DNA of 64,000 nt from Bugula neritina (GCA_964035545.1 OZ037766.1:4689722-4753721); one strand, 5' to 3'; numbered from the stretch's first letter, positions 1-18,400 are shown. Numbers and translations: made by a program. Notes: generated by a model from the letters alone, not told the origin.

Positions 1-105
1 TTTTAATTCATTATACATAAAGTCTCTGCTACTTCTATCAACCTCTTCATGCATGTTCCGGATACTTGCTAGTTTTGTGAGTGAATGTTTGCTTGTTTAC
101 AACAG

Positions 106-2707
106 ACAAGAAGAAAGAAGATACAACTGCTGCATCAGCACCCAAAGATGAGACAACTTCTGTTGATCATAAAGATGGTTAGTATGTCTAAGTCTCAACT
201 GCTCGCTTGAGCATGTTCTCGTCCTGTGTAGTCATGTGTCTTTACTTTTGGCTATCTATGTGTCATTCTCACTAGACATTCTACTCCTAAAACTTTGAAT
301 CTGCTATGGAAAAATATCATCGTCTAAAATGTTGGTGTATTGAGCTTAGTTTATTGTATTGCTTGTAGATGCTGGTGCCACAGATGAGGTTAATGGGCCA
401 ACTTCTACTGATGGTATGTGTTCATTGGGCTACCTATAAAGTGTGTCACCTTTTGTGTGCCCTGCTCAATGATGTTTTTTACCTACATTGTTTGAAATTA
501 TATGAGACCAACCCATGTTTCTGAGAGTGGCACTTGTATTTCCACATAGAATCATAGTTTGCTTGGTTGCAATCACGCTAGCACTTGATGTTGGGTTTTA
601 GATAAAACCAGAGTTTCTGACCGCCTCCGTCCTGTAAGACCTCCCATCACAGGACCTGGTAGGAAGGAGGGTGAGTCAGAAGTTAGAGATGGAAGTCAAA
701 AGCCAGTAGATAAACCTAGAAAGTCAACACCAGAACGAAAGGTTTGTATGTTGCTCATTTATGTGTACTCTGTCATGTTGCAGCTATTCCATCTTAGTCA
801 ATTAGTGGCTCTAAGGACATTAATTTATTACCAAAAATGCGTTGATAAATTTGATTGGTTGAAAATGCGTGCCCCGATTGTGCGTGTAAAGATTTGTATG
901 TTTTCTTATCGTGTCGCATTTTTTTTAGGCTGAAGAAGCTTTGGACCGCGAAAAGCGACGGTTGAAGTTGCAAGAAAGACGAGCGCGAGATGACGACTAC
1001 AGACGGCGTACTGCACTGTTGAAAGAGAAAAGAATGTTGGCAGATCAACAGAGAAATCTGAGAATGGAGGAAACTCGTATGGCAAGAGAACGTGAAAAGT
1101 TGAGGTGCGAATTTATCATGTATTTGCATCCTAATACTGCCTTTGTGTGACACTCCTGAATATGATGATGAATAGTTCTAACTGCTGTTTGAGAGACATG
1201 AAACCATTGTAACCGCTGAGAGGAGTTTTAAAGCTATAAAGCTATTTGCAAATTAAGTGTTGATTGTGAGTGTAAGCTAGTTGGCTTTTGTAGGCTCGAT
1301 CGAGAGAAATGCAAGATTGAAGAGCTGAAGCTGGAAGGCCTGCATCAAGAGCGAACTAGGCTAGAAAATTTACTTGATGACTTGAGACAGAGAGTAGACC
1401 GTGAGCGTGAGGAGCTAAAACGTGTGGAGACGCTGAGGTAACTAGACTCTTGGTCAAAGCACCCGGACCTGTCGGGTGGCTCTAGTTGTCTTCCTGTTGA
1501 AAGATGTTAGTGCAGCCTTTTGGTGATCCAACAAGTATTCTGTTTTATTCAAGTAGTTTACCTTCAAATTGTTGTGTGCTTTTAGACTGGAAGAGATGAG
1601 GAGATCTTCCTCCTTGAAAAGACCTTATGAGGGTTCCGGTGGTAGAAGTTCTGGTGGCAGTGGCCGATATGATGATGGGTGGGAAAGCAAGCGTCCCGCT
1701 ACTAACGAAAGGTAACGTTGTACACTTATTACTTGGCTGGTCATTTCTCTACAAGGCGCTGGCTGTGATGTTCTTTATTCTACAAAGTTCACTGAGTGTA
1801 ATAATGAAAGATACATTTCTACTGAGCGGGCCTTATTCTGCAGAGGCTGTAACTGTATTTCAAGTTTAGGTCTCAACCTTTGAGTGTGTCGTGTGCAGGT
1901 ACACAGCTGGCTCCGTGGACAGAAGAGGGGCAACTAATGTGAGCTCCGGTGACCGTGGATATGGCGACAGACGCCCAGCTCACGAGATGGACAGGAGAAC
2001 TGTCAGTGTAAAGGACGCGATGGTGCCACGTGGTGGCCGTTCTGATGACCGTTATGTTGGCAGGTATGTGATGCTATCCGCTCAACTCACTTATTACTGG
2101 TTGTCTGCTAGTCACTGCCTGTGTAATTTGTTGATACAAACTGTTACAGGGGAAGTGGTGGGAGTGGAGACAGGCGAGATTATGTTCAAGCCGACACTCG
2201 TAATAGAGACCCGTCCAGGTCAGACTGGAAACAGCCTCAAGATTCACGTGGTTAGTGTCTCGCATCTACTCACTCTACCTCACAAGATATTTCATTTGAT
2301 TTGCAATTTGTGTTCTTATATCTTATCTCTCTGTTGCTTTTTCGTAGGACCAAGCCGAGACTATCATGAAAGCTCTTCGCGTCGTGGTGCAAACAATGTA
2401 GGCTGGGGTGGAGGCGGCGCCTCGTCTGGCCCTCCCAGTCTTCTTGGAGCTGCCGGAGGGGAACTCTTCTCTGGTTCTGCTGCCGCTCAAGCTGCTGGTA
2501 TGATGATGACTGCGGCCATGAGCAGAGGCTCCACCACCAATGGTAATGGTGGCAGGTCAGTAATTGCTGCTGTGTCCAGCTCTACAGTTATCCTTTCAGT
2601 TTTTCCCATGTATCATTATTTTCAAAGTAGTAAATATACTACTTTGTAATTGCAGGTATGCAGGTGGTGGCTCTGGTGGAAGTTATGGCAGTGCTAGAAG
2701 ATATTAG
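106..2707 (+). CDS. SAFB: SAFB-like scaffold attachment factor, 3' part (copy A, intact in window)
   Basis: This is the C-terminal part of a scaffold attachment factor B-type nuclear RNA/DNA-binding protein; the N-terminal exons lie left of the window. Exons by splice sites and phase: 106-177, 369-413, 602-741, 929-1104, 1294-1437, 1586-1711, 1899-2063, 2150-2250, 2348-2555, 2656-2707. They join in frame into 409 residues and a stop. In order the protein shows a Lys/Glu/Asp-rich linker, a long charged coiled coil rich in Arg and Glu (exons 929-1437), an Arg/Gly/Ser-rich stretch and a Gly/Ser-rich tail ending in SARRY. This order (charged helix, then RGG-like tail) is that of SAFB proteins. 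The family assignment rests mainly on the duplicate copy at 21387-21865, which carries a clear SAFB-type RRM just upstream of the same exon. No break is seen here, so this is probably the functional copy. Confidence 0.82.
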
Positions 2708-2721
2708 TGTGTGTTTGTCTA

Positions 2722-2727
2722 ATTAAA
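2722..2727 (+). terminator. Candidate poly(A) signal of SAFB copy A
   Basis: ATTAAA lies 15 bases after the SAFB stop codon. In the decayed copy B the same site reads ATTAGA (near 22570). The signal is very close to the stop and could be fortuitous; AT-rich sequence further down offers other candidates. Confidence 0.35.
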
Positions 2728-3470
2728 ATAGTTTATTGCTGCCGTGTTCTCACCCAAGACTGTACATACTCAAGACCCTCACCGATATTTTTCTCTTTTT
2801 TTTCCAAAGCCATTATCTCCATTGATGTACATTTTTGCTTTTTTCTTTTTCCTCGTCAGTATAAGCAATTGTAAATATTATTTAATTATATTTCTGCATC
2901 CTAAATATACAATCTATACATCCTTCAATACTGTATATTTTGTTGATGATACAAAATGTAATTGAATATGAAATTGTAACAATAGAAACACCTGCAAGTG
3001 ATTCCAAATCATGCTTTCTTAGCATTTTTAAAATCAATATGTTTGCGCCTGCAAACGGCTAAAATAATATAAATATTTTAACGCTCCATTAATGAAGTTT
3101 GTATGCACTCTTGCAGAATAGTTATAAACAATATTAATGTTATAATACAGTGAATAAAGTTAAAAACCTGTAGTAAGGACAACATCGCAATGGTTAATTG
3201 CGAATTCCTCAGTAATAACGTGATAATAATTTGCATGTTAAAGGTATATAGGGTCTTGAAACAATAGGTGTGACAGGAAAAAATTAATGCAACTTCAAGC
3301 ATCTTTAGCATAAAAATATTCAATTGCAGTGTCGGCAAAATATTTTCAAATATAACAATATGGGTGTCAGCGTATGATGGCTTTGTGTAAAGTATTGTGT
3401 TTTTTGCAAGAAATTGCGATGTTGCTTGCTTCTGTCGAGTTGTCCTACCTTTGCGTGACACTGCGCGCAG
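2728..3470. other. Intergenic, SAFB 3' flank
   Basis: AT-rich sequence between the SAFB stop and the FOXK upstream region. Short ORFs on both strands lack splice structure, codon pattern or recognisable domains. Nothing else is seen. Confidence 0.6.
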
Positions 3471-3477
3471 TACACAA

Positions 3478-3742
3478 CTATTTACACCTCGCGAAGAGGC
3501 GTTTTTAGCGCATTACCGGCTACTATGTTTGTAAACAAATAATTCACCAATAATATGCAATCATGGAGCTTAGTTATCACGTGACAAAAGTTACTTTGCT
3601 TTTATTCCGCTGTGAACTTCGGGTAATGTAGCCATGTTGTTGTCGAAAAGCGTGACCTCGATGTAAACAAATCACCGTGGAAGTAGTTTTGCGGCCCATT
3701 CATTTTTTGAAAAATAAAAATAGTGATTTCTGTACAGCAGCC
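3478..3742 (+). promoter_or_regulatory. FOXK upstream region with forkhead-type motifs
   Basis: The 270 bases before the FOXK start are richer in CpG than the surroundings (around 3488-3520). GTAAACAA, the core forkhead-binding sequence, occurs at 3531-3538 and again at 3663-3670. A reverse-strand GTAAATA variant lies near 3480-3486. A CCAAT box is at 3547-3551 and a palindromic E-box TCACGTGA at 3577-3584. The motifs are directly visible. That they act as a promoter, and that FOXK binds its own gene, is inference. Confidence 0.5.
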
Positions 3743-9187
<5,445 letters not shown>

Positions 9188-9860
9188 ACGTGCTGTTGAA
9201 TTTGCCTACGTTGCTTGTACATTGTTACTGTATTTTGTATGGTGTGCTATTTCACTAGTACACTTTACCTTTTTTTTCTATTACTATGACATGTGATGGA
9301 GCCTCTTTAATTCTAGTTATTATATTTCCTGTTGTTACTGCTCTTTTTGCAGTCTTTTGGTTAAATCTATCAAGTAGTGTGTAGGTAAAACAAGTTCTTA
9401 TTTTCTAACTGGTAGTGAACTTAGTGGCTGTTAACTTTCAATAGCAAATTGTAGAGTTTTTGTATTGCATAATCTTTTTACAGTTCAGATTGCAATTTTA
9501 GTTTTATAGTACCATGGTTTTATTGAGGTACAAGATATAGTAGATATGGTAGGGCAATTGTGGTAATTTCCTAATCTAAGTATTTGTGATGGTGGTACAG
9601 CCACTAAAGAGTGCAGTGTGTACTTGGTATATTTAAGGGCATCTATTTGCTAGTCTATGCACTTGCTAGTCATGACTGATCAGCTAGCTGCCGTCACTTG
9701 TAAATATATGAAAATGACCTACTGTGTATTTTGTATTACTGTTAGCTTACCATGTACTTCACACTTTATATTACATATTTTTCTAATTGTAAATAATTTA
9801 GAGTAATTGACTTGTAAAGTTTGATATCAAATAAATTTAGTCTTCACAATTTTGACTTCA
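9188..9860 (+). other. FOXK 3'UTR with poly(A) signal
   Basis: Non-coding sequence after the FOXK stop. AATAAA at 9829-9834 is a good poly(A) signal. The same 3'UTR is kept at high identity in copy B (about 23399-24055), although the rest of FOXK is gone there. Confidence 0.6.
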
Positions 9861-12800
9861 AAATTCTCTATACACGTTTCTATTTTGAATAAATTAATAG
9901 CAAATACAAGCTCTGTCATGACAGGGAATCTAATTATTTCTAACCACACAGTTGGATTATTTGTTGATAATTTTTATATTGGAGAAACCTATCACATGGT
10001 CTTTACTCAGTTTTAATGTTACTAGCTTGGCAGTTAGTAATATATACCTGGTGCTTATATTACAGTAAGACCGCCACCGGAATAGGAAATGGCGGAGAAA
10101 GGTGAGAAACTTATATTAGAGTAAGTCATCTACAGTATTGCATTATTGTATTGTATGCCTTTCATTAAATTTCTACTAAATGTGCAATATCTTATAAAAA
10201 AATACAATAAAGTAGATTGAAGCGTGAAGCATAGCAGCAATAAAATGTTTTGTGTGCCATACATCTTAATAATATTACAATAATATAGTGCTTCTTACAT
10301 TAGTAATGCAGTTTGCTGGAGAATTTGCATTTCATTGAGAAAAATATCAAGTGCAGCCAATTTGAGAGTTGTCTGCCCACTAGTCATAGATTGATGGTCA
10401 TTGAATAAATATTTACATTTAAAACTTTTGCTATTGATAACAATTTGCAAAAATAAATATGTATAAATATATTAAGAAATGTATGATAAAAAATATAGTG
10501 ATATTGAAGAAAATTTGTTTACTAAATGGTATTTTGTTGAAAGCTTTAACGCTTGTGTTAGGTGAGTCATATCAAAAGTTTCAAAAGTGTAGGAAACTAT
10601 GGATACAACTGCTAGACAAGAGCTTACTAGTGTTTCATATTTGTTGAAAGTGTTTGTTAAAGTGTTGGATTGTTAGATTTCAATGATTAACAAATATCAA
10701 CAAATCTCATAGCAAACAAACACAGTAGGCCTGTATATAAATTGTTGTTGATTTCAAGTTTACATTGAATAAAACAGCGGTGAGACGGGCAGTGGAAAGA
10801 CGAGGACATTCATGGAGCTACTCAGACATCTGTATGACCAGGCGGGTGGAGGACAAGAAACTGACACTTTCAAGGTTATATCGGCAGCAGTTACTGCCCT
10901 TCGACACAACAGCCACGATAGCCAATCAAGAGTACAGTCGTTCTGTAAGTTATGAGTCATTATTTTGATTCTTTACCAACTTTTTTTTATGAAAATTGCT
11001 CTATTTTTGGAAACTTTTAATGTTTTGTTGAATCGTTCAACTGTAGATCATCAAAGTTATTTAATTACTAAGCTTTTTTTAAACTTGTCTAAAAGTTTTA
11101 TGTATATTTTGATTTTAATGTAGAGAATCGTTGTTTCAATATAATAAATTAAAGATTATAAGATACTATATTGTGATTTAAATACAAATTGTCGATGACA
11201 GTTAACACCGTGTTTTTTTTAAAATGGTGAAAAATGTATAGCAGCTAACCATGTACCAAAAAATTAAGATTATGCAACGTTTTTCCTATTAAAGTTACCT
11301 TTAGATCTTACAACAAGCCTGAGAGCATAACTCTCAAAGCTTTACTCACACTTCTCAACTTTCCACGTCTGCATTCTTGTCTGACAGTTTTATGATCAAC
11401 ATTCAAAAGTTGTTAGGACAGACTGTGACTGAATATTTACAGTAGAGAGTTATTTTAAACAAAGAAAAAGTTGTTAAGAATCTTGAGTGTATTGCAGATT
11501 TGTAGACCACTGAGCAATCTAAATAATAATTTCTAAACGCTAAAGTATTGTCACCTTTTTCTTGTATATCCAAAAACATTTTCAATTTTTTTTCTGGCGC
11601 AGTAACCAACATTTGAAAGTTTTATTTTATGGAACTTTTGCTTAATCTTTCTTAATGCTCTTTTCTAGAATTTCATAATCTATAATCTAAAACCATATAT
11701 ATAGAATCCAGAATTCTATATAATATATAGTATCTATAATTCTATATATAGATAATCTAGAATTCTATATAATGTAATATACTTATTTATATGAATATAA
11801 AGCTCACGCCTCCAACTTTACTTTCAGTGTTGGTCTGTAGAGTGTGCTGTATCTAACAGAGCTATTGCATCTGCACATCTTACTCTGCATAGCCTTAGTT
11901 ACAACCGGCTCACTGGGCGTCCTACAGTGGAACGGTGCTACGACGTGTTTTACATGATCTTAGCTGGAATGTCAGAAGAAGAAAAAGGTAAATTATAAAC
12001 CGTGTATGCTGAACTAGCCAAAACTTTATGTTTGTATGAGTTTTCAGGAGAAAATATTCATAAACTGAAAACAATTTGTGTTATTAGTGAAGTACCACCT
12101 TTCTGGTCAGAGTACAGAGTCCCTTGCCTATCTCAGCAGTCTAGATGTACTCAGGAAGTCCACCAGTAGCCGCAGGTACAGAGAGAAGTATACACTGTGG
12201 AAGGTTAGTTGATTACTAAAATAGAGTTCAAGAAACTCCTTGTTTAAAATTTAGACTTAGAGACATTCGAGTATTTGTTGAGAAACAATATTCAATGAAA
12301 TGAATTATACATGTTTTACTATGTTTGTAATATAGCATTTATTTTATTTTTTAAAATTTCGTTTTTCAACTGATAAGTATTTTGAAATAGCTTCAATTGA
12401 AAGCATTTTTGACAACTCATTCTTATACTTTGCAATACTCTTATTCTACTAAACAAATTATCAAGTTACGGTCACAAATGCTCCTGCAATGAAACATGGA
12501 ACTTAATTCTTTTCTTATATGAATTAAAATGTTGAGTAATTTTCAAAGCATGTCAATTCAAATACAGTCCAAACTATGTCTACAACTAAGTGTATACAAA
12601 CTGTTTTGCTTCCACTTCAAATAAACAAGCAACTTTGTTATTACTACTGGAAAGATATTTTCACTCAATAAAACAGTATTGGAGACAATAAGACAAACAC
12701 CCCATCTGCTATAATTGCAGGAAGCTCTGGCTATGCTAGGGATTCAGCATACTGAGATCTTGGAAGTCTTTTCTGCTATACTCCTTCTGGGCAACATTGT

Positions 12801-14301
12801 TTTTGTACAAGGTAAGACAATCCCCACTTTTTATTCAATGTCTTCATTACAGTAGAAAGTGAACATAGATTCAGAGAAACTAAAAGGTGGCAGTGGCTAG
12901 CAGTTACCAGGGTTATTAAGAAATATTGGAAGAAAGCATGTATTTTAAGTAAATATATTATATTATATATATTATATTCCAGTACATAATATATTATATA
13001 ATATTATACAATATAAATACAGTATGCTGTACCATTATACTGCTGTTTACAGGAGAAGAAATATAATATGATACATGATATATAATATTATATTATAATT
13101 ACAATATTATGTTGTTCTGCTGTTTACAGGAGAAGAGCAAGAATTGGCTATAACAGGAAACTCTCCACTGCATTCTGCAGCAAAATTGCTCAAAATTCCT
13201 GCAGATAAACTCTTGCGTTGCCTCACAACTCAACTGGTGCCTGTACGTGGGAAATCTGCACTTTTCACCAATACAATCCAGCAAGTAAGTATAGCTCTGC
13301 TAACTATATCATTATTTTATTCTACAGATTACATGGCAATTAGTATATATTACGTCCTTATTAGACTGCTTTGCTGATAGTTCTGTTTATCATTATTGTT
13401 GGATGGAAATTGAAGACTAATAGAATTTTTAAATGACTTTTATAAATATTTTGAGAATCATGATGAATACGTAAATGAAATTTCTACTGAGGTACCACAA
13501 TCTTTGTAGAGATTCATGTTTCAAGCCAACACATGTTTTTAAAAATTCATAACATTATAGTTGCTCTCAGAAGGGGCCACGTAGGAGGGATATGACAATG
13601 TGATACAATGTAGCTATTCAGAAGTAGTCTGCTGCAATAGTGTAGACTGATCCTGTCCCATTTCTAATTTAGGCCAACACTCGGAGAAACACTTTAGCTC
13701 AAAGTTTATATGGAAGGTTATTCCAATACCTTGTAAATAAAATCAACCAATCAACTGAGTCGAGGGCAGTGCACCCCAGGGCCTCCCTTCAAAGTGGCAA
13801 TCATTACAGTGGCAGTTCAGTTACTAATACAGTGAATGTTATTGACTGCATCGGCTTTCAAAATGTGCAGGTTTGTAGCTACATCAATTGTTCACGTTAT
13901 ATTTCCAGTTTTTATAATTATTGTATGTCATGTTATTGCATCAGTTATTATAATAAATAACCATAAGAATGTTTACAACATACTGTTGAAAATATACTTC
14001 TATATTAAGTTCTAACCTTAATTATTAATACAGTGCTTAGCAAAAAAAGCTAACTTTCTAAATTAGTCTATCTTTTTTGTAGATTGGAAATTGACAAGTC
14101 CGGAAATCAGTTCACGGTCCATCACTTTGGAGGGAAAATTACTTACAATTGTCAAATACTTTTACTAGAAGATAAGAACTCAATGCCTGATGAAATGGTG
14201 GCTTTATTCGGGAGGAGGGGCGTGACTTCCTCATTGCTCTCTAAACTGTATAGTAGAGAGCTCAAAGATCTAGAAGGTGCTTGTCAGTTTTTAAGGATTT
14301 A

Positions 14302-14443
14302 CACACTTGATATTACTTAGACACTACTTGATATAACTTAAACAATACTTGATATTACTTAAGCACTACTTAATATAACTTACACACCACTGAATATTAC
14401 TTAAAAACTACTTAATATTACTTAAACACTACTTAATATTACT
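14302..14443. repeat. About 21-bp minisatellite after a myosin donor site (copy A)
   Basis: Seven degenerate units of roughly 21 bp (ACACTACTTGATATTACTTA-like) start about 25 bases after the donor of the remnant exon 14083-14276. Copy B has the matching array at 40629-40769, also with seven units but in different unit order. Confidence 0.8.
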
Positions 14444-14843
14444 GCTAAATGATCTAGTCATGTTAATTCTTAGTTTCAAACAAATTTATTATGCAATTTG
14501 TGTTGGCATCAAGTATGATTGCATTTTGTTTTGATTAAATTTACAGATTTCTACCTTGTAAAATCTGCTACATGCTATCGTCTTTATCTTCTGCTACAAC
14601 TATTGCGCTATAAGCATGTCTGCTTTGTAGCGCCCATTTTTGATGCATTTTTCTAGAGTTTTAGAATTAATTACAAAATACATCTATTTTATGATATATT
14701 TTTTCAGCAAACGGAGGAAAGGCGAAAGGTTACAGTTACTGCGCTGTGCCGTGCCCCTCTATTGGCTACAACATGCAGCCTGGTTGTTATGGTCAGGATT
14801 TCCTCTACAGTCTGGACTGCCTGATGCAGACATTAGCTTTCTT

Positions 14844-15026
14844 CAACACCACATTTGTCAGGTGTATCAAGGTATGCCATCTCTTTCTCAACACCACATT
14901 TGTCAGGTGTATCAAGGTATGCCATGTCTTTCTCCAACACCACATTTGTCAGGTGTATCAAGGTATGCCATGTCTTTCTCCAACACCACATTTGTCAGGT
15001 GTATCAAGGTATGCCACGTCTTTCTT
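14844..15026 (+). repeat. 46-bp tandem repeat spanning an exon end and its donor site
   Basis: Four head-to-tail copies begin at 14844, 14889, 14935 and 14981. Each includes the last 28 coding bases of the RCIK exon plus the GTATGCC donor. Copy B holds one unit at the same place, so the array arose by expansion in the pseudogene. It presents four equivalent 5' splice sites in a row. Confidence 0.9.
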
Positions 15027-16583
15027 AACAAAGCTACAAGTAGATGACATGCTTCCAGTAGCCATGCCTGTTTAGTAGAATGTTAGTTCAGCCATAATGA
15101 ATTTTATGTGAGCACTACAGTACACTGACTTTTGACATTAGAATCAACACAAGTTTAAATTAGCACAGTTTAATACAGTATCCATCTAATATATAGTCAG
15201 ACTGAGCCACTTAGTTGGAGCAAGATTTTGTTTGAAAATTACCTATCAAATGGTACCTTAAACAGGCGAGTGAAAGTGGTACGCCTCACCTCTGGGATGC
15301 CGAGTACGTCCACAGACAAGTTGTGATGCTGGAGGTGCTCGAGACAACCAAACTGCTTACATCTGGTTTGCCCCATAAACTCTCCTACAAAGATTTTGTA
15401 CACAAGTATCAGTGCATATCAAAGCTGAGATTGAGACCTCCTTCCTGGACATTAGAACATTACCGTGAATTCACACAGGTACACACATTCACGTTCAAAC
15501 TGATTGCCTTTTGTTGTCTTAAGTTTTACCCTCAAGTTATTTACTATAAGACAAGTTTGTTACCTCTTAAAGCACTCCTTCTACTAAGATTTTTGCTGTC
15601 ATTCCAACTGATTTTGCTAACTTGTGGTTTGTACTGATTTCTAGGATATCATTGACCAATATCTGCAAGAATTGGAGAACAAAAGCATACCATACCAGAC
15701 GTCAAACTGGGTCTTTGGCAAAAAGCACATTTTCTTGAGGTATGATCAGGCTGATGACACATAGTTTAGTTGATCTAAGTTGTAATATTGTGTAGCACAG
15801 TCTGCATAATATTAGTAAAAAAAATTAGTTATTTTAAATGATTGTAGCTTTTTCATTTGCATGGTTTGCGAGTATCCAAATGGTGTAATTGGCTTGGAAG
15901 ATTTATGAAAATTAGTAATATTTGTTCTATTCATTATAGCAAACTCAGATTTATGAAATATTATGTAATAATTTATGTTATAATATATTTTACATTTTAC
16001 AGTGATGACTTCAGCCGACAGCTAGACATGCTGCTAAATGATATCAGAGTTTAGTCAGCTTGTAAAATTACGGCAGCGTTTAGAGGTTGGCTAATTCGAG
16101 ACAGTTGGCAGGGTATAATAGAGCACAGGAGAGCTCACAGAAGAGGGGGTAAGGGCAGAGTTCCACATGCCTATGATAGTGGGTACAACACACCCCTGTC
16201 CCACAGACTGCCACACTCTAAACCCCCTACGAGTCAGCCCATAGACAACTACAATCTCTACTCCAAAAACACAGACCATCTTTTTCATTGGAAACCCACA
16301 TTTAAAAACATGGTAGGATGTTGTAACTGTACCAACTTTCTCTGTTTTTACCTGAATACTTTACCTGATACTTATCATTCTGGTATATTTTGTGATTGCT
16401 CATACTTGGTCGCAGTTTAATAAAATTTATGAAAGTTTTCTGGTTTGAAGCAGGACATGGGAACTCCCCCTCTGCCAGATAAAAGGAAATACTCGATATC
16501 AAGGGGAATGAAAGTCTACTTTCCTCAAGTTCGTGTCATGAAGGAAAATATTAATGGTTGGTAGATGATTGAGTAACTCACTT

Positions 16584-18400
16584 GTGTAAATGCCCACTTA
16601 TTATGTAATCGTTTCTATTCATGTTTAGCAGTAATTAGAACTTCTTGTATCGTGTAAATAATAAACTTATCATAACGTAAACAACCTGGTGTAGTGGCTT
16701 TGTTTAAGTCGACCCACACATAATATAGTGAATTGCGAAATTCACTACAATATTAACCAATTATATGATACAAATAATATTTGGTATAAAGATGCAGGGG
16801 GAGGGTTTGGTTAGCAGCGTAAATAAGGTTTAGAAGAGACTGTTTTAGTTACCTGTCAGATTAGAATACTAACACTTTATGAAAAATTATATATTATATT
16901 GTGCATAGTTGCGAGTAGAATTTATCATGCTTTATTTGTGTCAGATCAGAGAATACACAGTACTTTATATTTTTGCAGAGTAGATACACACAGCAACTTG
17001 ATGTATTTACAGAATGATATGCTAATAGTGACTGTGGTTAGAGCGGATGATTTGAATATATACATATGTATGTTGTATAGCTTAAAAGCTTGTGGTAAAG
17101 TAGTGGAGAAGAAATTCAAACTTCAACATGGTATTGCAAAATAGTTTCCTATGTCAAACTCCATTATGGCCTTGCAAAATGTTTACCAAGGTCAATAGAA
17201 CTAGTTTTTTCTAGGAAATACTTATTTTATTGATGAGAATAGAAGTGTCAAAACAGTTGCGTCCTCATGGTGAAACTGAAAACTGTTTGCTAAACAACAG
17301 AACAACAACAACAACAACAACAGAATTTGTAAACAACAGAAATGTCAAATAGCCTCATTACCATGAAGCTTGCAAGGACTGTGGGAATATTTTACAGCGA
17401 AGTTAGAAGTAGAATTTCTATTAATTATGTCATAAGTGATTAAACTAAAGTATAGATATATATATCATCATTCTCAGAAAATTCCTTAAGATAGCTATAT
17501 TCTTGATGGGAGGCATGATTGTACATATACTGTTCTTTTATGTTTAATTCTTACTTCTGTACTTCACAAGTTATATCTCTGAGATATTCTGCCAGCTCAC
17601 TGAAATATGGCTTCAGAGATGCTGAGGTTTGCCTGAGACTTCCAGTAAGATGGCTGCTATAACAGGTTGATGCAATTACAAATTATTATGTCTGCTCCAC
17701 CACGGTATGTAGACTACAGTTTATCTACAACATTCAAGGAAGAATATAAAGTACATTCAAAAAGTAATAGGCCCAATAATTGAGTGAAGTTAAAGTTTAA
17801 ATGTACAAGTTTTGAGTGAGTTAGATATTTTGGTCCTGCACAGAAATTGCTCTAAACAAAGAATGCATTAATATATTATATATATATATATATGACACAT
17901 GGTTTATAGCTTCTTTAGATAATGCAAATAGTATTATTTAGTAGTGTGGCTTTTAGATAAGTAATTGCGTGTTAGGATAGTACCACATGCCATGATCACG
18001 TGTTGAAATTTGTAATATTGACTTTTGAAATAAAACACTAATTGATGAACAAATGGGAATGAATAAAAACCTGGAATATATAACAGATGCTGTTCATAAA
18101 TAGAGATATACATACGTATATGTGTGAATATTTATTTACACCAACATATAGATGATATACAACAATTTAGATGCTTAATAAATTATTTATCATTAAAATA
18201 GCCCATTACAAAGATCAACACGTGAGCATTGGCTGATATACATTTTATCATATTATAGTTAAAAATTATTCTTTAAATTATAGACTGAGATACAATTAAC
18301 GATGATATAGCCTGCAGCAAAATACAAAGATGAGTCAACAACAACAACAGACCTCTCTTAGTCAATCCCTATCTTGTCTGCAAACTGACAACATACTTGA
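16584..18400. other. Inter-copy spacer, left part
   Basis: Similarity between the two copies stops at about 16583/42748. The following sequence has no recognisable gene. A CAA-rich microsatellite lies at about 17300-17322, and short TA runs occur near 17457-17463 and 17877-17893. The 81-codon ORF at 16899-17144 has no domain and low complexity. Confidence 0.6.

Larger units (their letters stand above)
10089..16556 (+). pseudogene. Unconventional myosin, decayed copy A
   Basis: Degenerate duplicate of the myosin at 24321-43268. Recognisable exon remnants: 10089-10101, 10778-10944, 11828-11987, 12118-12203, 12721-12811, 13130-13284, 13673-13870, 14083-14276, 14708-14871, 15266-15478, 15645-15739, 16003-16312, 16454-16556. 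Defects visible by comparison: the four exons between the first exon and the P-loop exon are absent (10.9-kb deletion joined near 10505); the P-loop exon lacks 8 bases (167 instead of 175), which shifts the frame; the two exons matching 39545-39718 and 39878-39981 are deleted (junction near 13965); a Lys codon is replaced by TAG at 16052-16054, just before the IQ motif; and the last coding exon has no counterpart. A 46-bp splice-donor repeat is expanded at 14844-15026. Splice sites of the remaining exons are mostly preserved, so it may still be transcribed, but it cannot encode the full motor. Confidence 0.9.

Noticed and set aside
794-1153. Minus-strand 119-codon ORF over the SAFB coiled-coil exon
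   Set aside because: Shadow of the plus-strand Arg/Glu-rich coding exon.
3677-3742. GTG-initiated extension of FOXK by 22 residues
   Set aside because: Non-ATG start in a eukaryotic gene; the ATG at 3743 is in frame and follows the putative 5'UTR.
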